DNA of 8,608 nt. Origin: a bacterium. Lineage in GTDB: Bacteria; JALSQH01. The stretch's first letter is position 1, and the number at the start of each line of letters is the position of its first letter. The stretch is taken from contig JALSQH010000191.1 of NCBI GenBank assembly GCA_026985515.1, positions 1-8,608 on the forward strand. The letters run 5' to 3'. Position numbers and translations under genes: made by a program. The notes below the pieces were generated by a model. It saw only the letters and a program-made list of their open reading frames with translations, was not told the origin of the DNA and ran no database searches. Positions 6,194 through 8,608 of this stretch are shown here, in pieces.

Positions 6194-7127
6194 TAATTCT
6201 GGAAAGAAAAGATTCTACTTCTCTGGCAATGGATTCTGTGTCGAGTTTGAAGTATCTGACGAGTTCCTCTGCTTTTCCCGAGATTCCAAATCTATCTCTT
6301 ATGCCTATGATTTTTACAGGTACAGGTTTTGTTTCCCCGATAACTTCTGAAACGGCGCTTCCCAGTCCACCATAGATGCTGTGCTCCTCAACTGTTACAA
6401 TTTTCCCTGTTCTTTCGGCAACTTCTTCAATGAGCTCTCTGTCAATGGGTTTTATTGAAGACATATTTACAACAAGCGCTGAGATACCCTTCTTTTCAAG
6501 AATCTCTGCTGCTTTTAATGATTCGTAAACTTCAATGCCTGTGGCTATTATGGCCACATCTTTCCCTTCTCTAACAATTTTCCCCTTCCCGGGGGTAAAT
6601 TCGTAGGAATTGTCAAAGATTACAGGAACTTTGCTTCTTCCGGTCCTCACATAGCAGGGACCATCTATCTCCATGATTTTCTTTATTATTTTCTTCGTTT
6701 CAACAGCATCGGCAGGAACGAAAACATACATGTTTGGTATGACCCTCATCAGAGCTATATCTTCAATTGATTGATGCGATCCGCCATCCTCACCAACGGT
6801 GATTCCGGCGTGACTGGCAACGATTTTTACATTTATGTTTGAGTATGCAATTGATTGCCTGATGGGTTCCCAGGCCCTTCCGGTGGCGAAGATTGCAAAG
6901 GTGCTTACATATGGAATAAAGCCTGCAAGGGCAAATCCTGCTGCAGTAACCATCATATTCTGTTCAGCTACCCCCATATTGAAGAATCTTTCAGGAAATT
7001 TTCTGGCAAATTTTGATGTTCTTGTGGAGCCGGATAAATCAGCATCCAGGACCACTATGTTGCTGTATTTTTCGCCCAGTTCAACGAGCGCTTCTCCGTA
7101 AGCATCTCTTGTGGCAACCCTATCCAT
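6186..7127 (-). CDS. Transketolase, C-terminal subunit (pyrimidine-binding and C-terminal domains)
   Basis: The 313-residue protein corresponds to the second half of a full-length transketolase. The Pyr domain contains GVAEQNM with catalytic-type Glu55, which activates thiamine diphosphate. It also has [16 protein letters not shown], with His106 and His118 in substrate-site positions, followed by the ALMRVIPNM and [12 protein letters not shown] strands. The transketolase C domain begins near residue 190 ([30 protein letters not shown]). With the preceding gene it should form a heteromeric enzyme that transfers two-carbon ketol units in the non-oxidative pentose phosphate pathway. Split transketolases are known in archaea and many bacteria. 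The RDRFGISG region and GSHQ motif fit transketolase better than DXP synthase or pyruvate dehydrogenase E1. ATG 7125-7127 overlaps the N-subunit stop by 8 bp. Confidence 0.93.
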   Translation of the reverse strand: MDRVATRDAYGEALVELGEKYSNIVVLDADLSGSTRTSKFARKFPERFFNMGVAEQNMMVTAAGFALAGFIPYVSTFAIFATGRAWEPIRQSIAYSNINVKIVASHAGITVGEDGGSHQSIEDIALMRVIPNMYVFVPADAVETKKIIKKIMEIDGPCYVRTGRSKVPVIFDNSYEFTPGKGKIVREGKDVAIIATGIEVYESLKAAEILEKKGISALVVNMSSIKPIDRELIEEVAERTGKIVTVEEHSIYGGLGSAVSEVIGETKPVPVKIIGIRDRFGISGKAEELVRYFKLDTESIAREVESFLSRIND

Positions 7128-7998
7128 ATTTTCTGAGCTCCTCTTCCTGCTGTTTCAGTTCTTCCATGGCTATTCTGTACTCTTCTTCATTTGGTGCAAC
7201 ACCATGATATTTAACTTTGTTCTCAAATATGGAGACCCCTTTTCCTTTAACAGTTTTTGCCACAATAAATGTTGGTTTTCCTTTTGTTTTTTCTGCAATT
7301 TTAAGAGCTGAGAGGATGGATTCAAAGTCGTGACCATCTATTGTTAATACATTCCATCCAAAGGCTCTGAGCTTGTCTTCAATTGGGTAAATTGACATTA
7401 TATCACTTACTTTTCCGTCAATCTGAAGGTTGTTATTATCCAGTATGGCACATAGATTATCCAGTCTGTAATGACCCGACGCCATTGCCGCTTCCCACAC
7501 CATTCCTTCCTGCATTTCACCATCTCCCAGAATTACATAGACTCTTGAGCTGCTCTTTTTCAGTTTTAATCCCAGTGCCAGTCCATTTGCTATTCCGAGA
7601 CCCTGTCCCAGCGACCCTGTTGAAATTTCGACCCCCGGTGTTGCCTTGGAATCGGGGTGCCCCTGAAGGTGAGAACCAAGTTTTCTCAATGTCCAGAGGT
7701 CTTCTTCACTGAAAAAACCCGCCTCTGAAAGCACAGCGTAGAGGGCAGGGGCAGCATGACCTTTGCTGAGTATCAGTCTGTCTCTCTCTTCCCATTGAGG
7801 ATTTCGGGGATCATACTTCATAACTTTGAAGTAGAGGGAAACCAGAATTTCCACAATTGATAGAGAACCCCCGGTGTGACCGCTGCCCGCAAGATAGAGC
7901 ATTTTCACGATTTTTTTTCTGATTGTTATTGCTTTTTGCTTTAAATTAATCAATTCCTGTCTGGAAATATCGACGGGGAGGGGATTTTCGATTTCCAT
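7120..7998 (-). CDS. Transketolase, N-terminal subunit (thiamine diphosphate-binding domain)
   Basis: The 292-residue protein is the PP domain of transketolase. [10 protein letters not shown] contains His41, [10 protein letters not shown] contains His81, and [12 protein letters not shown] lies at 128-139. The thiamine diphosphate/magnesium motif is GDG at 158-160 followed by DNNN at 187-190. [14 protein letters not shown] (111-124) is another strong transketolase landmark. It supplies the cofactor diphosphate-binding half, while the next gene supplies the catalytic Glu half; both are cytosolic. The C-terminus ends in a charged helix ([14 protein letters not shown]). The start ATG (7996-7998) lies 3 nt after the stop of the preceding small gene. 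It has a good ribosome site, AAGGAG (8005-8010), embedded in that gene's last codons, indicating a single polycistronic message. Confidence 0.95.
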   Translation of the reverse strand: MEIENPLPVDISRQELINLKQKAITIRKKIVKMLYLAGSGHTGGSLSIVEILVSLYFKVMKYDPRNPQWEERDRLILSKGHAAPALYAVLSEAGFFSEEDLWTLRKLGSHLQGHPDSKATPGVEISTGSLGQGLGIANGLALGLKLKKSSSRVYVILGDGEMQEGMVWEAAMASGHYRLDNLCAILDNNNLQIDGKVSDIMSIYPIEDKLRAFGWNVLTIDGHDFESILSALKIAEKTKGKPTFIVAKTVKGKGVSIFENKVKYHGVAPNEEEYRIAMEELKQQEEELRKYG

Positions 7999-8001
7999 TG
8001 A

Positions 8002-8361
8002 TTACTCCTTGATTGTGGTCCCAATATAATCGAGGATGACTTCGTTGATGTCCTCCCCTTCCTCCTCCATCTCCTCTCCTATTGTCTTCTCTTCCTTTGT
8101 TTCCTGTGCATCAGGATCAAACTTGCCATTTTTCAGATCGCGCAACATCTCTGAATGCTGTTCCTCCATCAGCTCCCTGACTATTTCTTCAAGATTTTCT
8201 TCGTTAAGAATGCTTGAGTAGTCGATCTTTTTGGTGGCTATTATGTTCCCCCCCAGAAAGAGGTGAGTAATAATAACGGGTCTCCTTGGACCGCTGTCCT
8301 CTGTTTGAATATGATACATTTTTCCTTTGTAAACTACGTTGTGATTGAATCCAGGGATCAT
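8002..8361 (-). CDS. Small conserved protein of unknown function with FNHNV/HIQTEDSG motifs
   Basis: The function of this 119-residue soluble protein is unknown. The first 50 residues form a compact, probably beta-rich module with striking motifs: GFNHNVVYKG (4-13), YHIQTEDSG (16-24), and ITHLFLGGNIIATKK (31-45). A helix with LMEEQHSEML (64-73) and a KNGKFD turn follow, and then a very acidic tail (about 87-107). I recall similar 'FNHNV...HVQTEDSG' proteins annotated as hypothetical in Deltaproteobacteria and other diderm lineages, so this is a real conserved family, but no activity is known to me. There is no signal peptide, membrane helix or cysteine. It leads the operon, has an ideal ribosome site (AGGAGGTGA at 8366-8374) and its own promoter. 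Its last codons contain the ribosome site of the transketolase gene. Confidence 0.85.
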   Translation of the reverse strand: MIPGFNHNVVYKGKMYHIQTEDSGPRRPVIITHLFLGGNIIATKKIDYSSILNEENLEEIVRELMEEQHSEMLRDLKNGKFDPDAQETKEEKTIGEEMEEEGEDINEVILDYIGTTIKE

Positions 8362-8365
8362 TTTC

Positions 8366-8374
8366 TCACCTCCT
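8366..8374 (-). promoter_or_regulatory. Consensus Shine-Dalgarno site of the operon's first gene
   Basis: The minus strand reads AGGAGGTGA, a full match to the anti-Shine-Dalgarno sequence, 4 nt before the ATG at 8359-8361. It decides the start of the 119-residue gene. It lies about where transcription is predicted to begin, so the 5' leader would be extremely short. Confidence 0.85.
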
Positions 8375-8379
8375 GTGAT

Positions 8380-8408
8380 ATTTTAGCACCACAGGATTGA
8401 ATATTCAA
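8380..8408 (-). promoter_or_regulatory. Predicted sigma70-type promoter of the transketolase-ftsEX-envC operon
   Basis: On the minus strand TTGAAT (8403-8408) and TAAAAT (8380-8385) are separated by exactly 17 bp. Each matches its consensus hexamer at most positions. The start of transcription should fall near 8372-8374. No other intergenic space exists in the operon, so this is the only promoter visible upstream of its six genes; internal promoters inside genes cannot be excluded. Confidence 0.6.
8397..8408. repeat. Perfect 12-bp palindrome over the operon -35 element
   Basis: TTGAATATTCAA is a perfect 12-bp palindrome that covers the proposed -35 hexamer of the operon promoter. It could be a repressor site, but a 12-bp AT-rich palindrome can occur by chance, and no second copy was seen in the window. 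Confidence 0.4.
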
Positions 8409-8608
8409 GAGTTCGCTTTAGCTCAAAAATAATCTTACCGAAAAAGGTGATGTTTACTCAGAAAAAGCCACATAATCAAATTGGCGGAGGCATCAGAAGA
8501 GGGAGAGTAGTTTTGCAATTGTAAGACAAAAAATCCATTCATAAATTTAGCATCTCACAGTTAGCGGATTTACCCTGCAATTTGACAGTAAACCCACTAT
8601 TTGTTAAA
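8409..8608. other. AT-rich intergenic stretch with no recognisable gene
   Basis: No convincing coding frame, tRNA or terminator is visible. One 35-codon minus-strand frame (8435-8542) has no ribosome site. A weak imperfect inverted repeat pairs 8566-8573 with 8588-8595 (8-bp stem with one G-U on the minus strand, 14-nt loop) but lacks a T tract. The right edge cuts the region, so its upstream neighbour is unknown. Confidence 0.6.

Noticed and set aside
7383-7712. 109-codon plus-strand open frame inside the transketolase N-subunit gene
   Set aside because: It lies wholly antisense to a gene with intact catalytic motifs and has low-complexity Pro/Leu composition; it is a shadow frame.
6186-7998. 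1-deoxy-xylulose-5-phosphate synthase or pyruvate dehydrogenase E1 instead of transketolase
   Set aside because: The two-gene split, LQGHPD and [12 protein letters not shown] motifs in the first subunit, and GVAEQNM with GSHQ in the second, match split transketolase best.
8435-8542. Minus-strand 35-codon open frame in the intergenic region
   Set aside because: It has no ribosome site, no recognisable protein pattern, and a length expected by chance. It is kept only as part of the intergenic observation.
8566-8595. Possible terminator hairpin (8-bp stem, 14-nt loop)
   Set aside because: The stem is imperfect and AT-rich, the loop is large, and neither strand has a following T tract.

Overview
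The window is a tightly packed, AT-rich segment of a bacterial chromosome. A type II secretion pseudopilin (GspK), an FtsE/FtsX pair and a periplasmic EnvC-like protein point to a diderm (Gram-negative type) bacterium. Arginine is mostly encoded by AGA/AGG, and transketolase is split into two subunits; both are common in, but not limited to, thermophiles and deep-branching lineages. No species can be named from the sequence alone.

Layout. Positions 1-1148 (+) hold the end of a type II secretion pseudopilin cluster: the last codons of a probable gspJ, then gspK. Converging on it is a DUF72 (YecE-like) gene at 1142-1876 (-). A 97-bp divergent promoter region separates that gene from a two-gene unit at 1974-3751 (+): a COG1237-type metallo-beta-lactamase-fold protein and, with an ATGA overlap, a secreted beta-rich protein that may be lipocalin-like (AttH/CrtC-type). 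Converging on this pair with a 26-bp overlap is a six-gene minus-strand operon read from 8361 down to 3726. Its order is a small conserved protein of unknown function, transketolase N-terminal subunit, transketolase C-terminal subunit, ftsE, ftsX, and an EnvC-like degenerate LytM/M23 protein. The last 247 bp (8362-8608) hold the operon promoter and otherwise no recognisable gene.

How the genes work together. FtsE (ATPase), FtsX (membrane) and the EnvC-like coiled-coil/LytM protein form a recognisable signalling unit. In model bacteria this unit uses cytoplasmic ATP hydrolysis to activate peptidoglycan amidases at the septum. The LytM domain here has lost every zinc-binding residue, which fits an activator rather than an enzyme. 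The unusual part is that this division module is translationally coupled to transketolase and preceded by an uncharacterised acidic protein. All junctions in the operon are overlaps of 8-17 bp or a 3-bp gap. I saw no CRISPR array, tRNA, rRNA, insertion sequence or phage gene. The best leads are the transketolase-FtsEX-EnvC coupling, the uncharacterised leader gene of that operon, the metallo-hydrolase/secreted-protein pair, and the apparently leaderless DUF72 gene.
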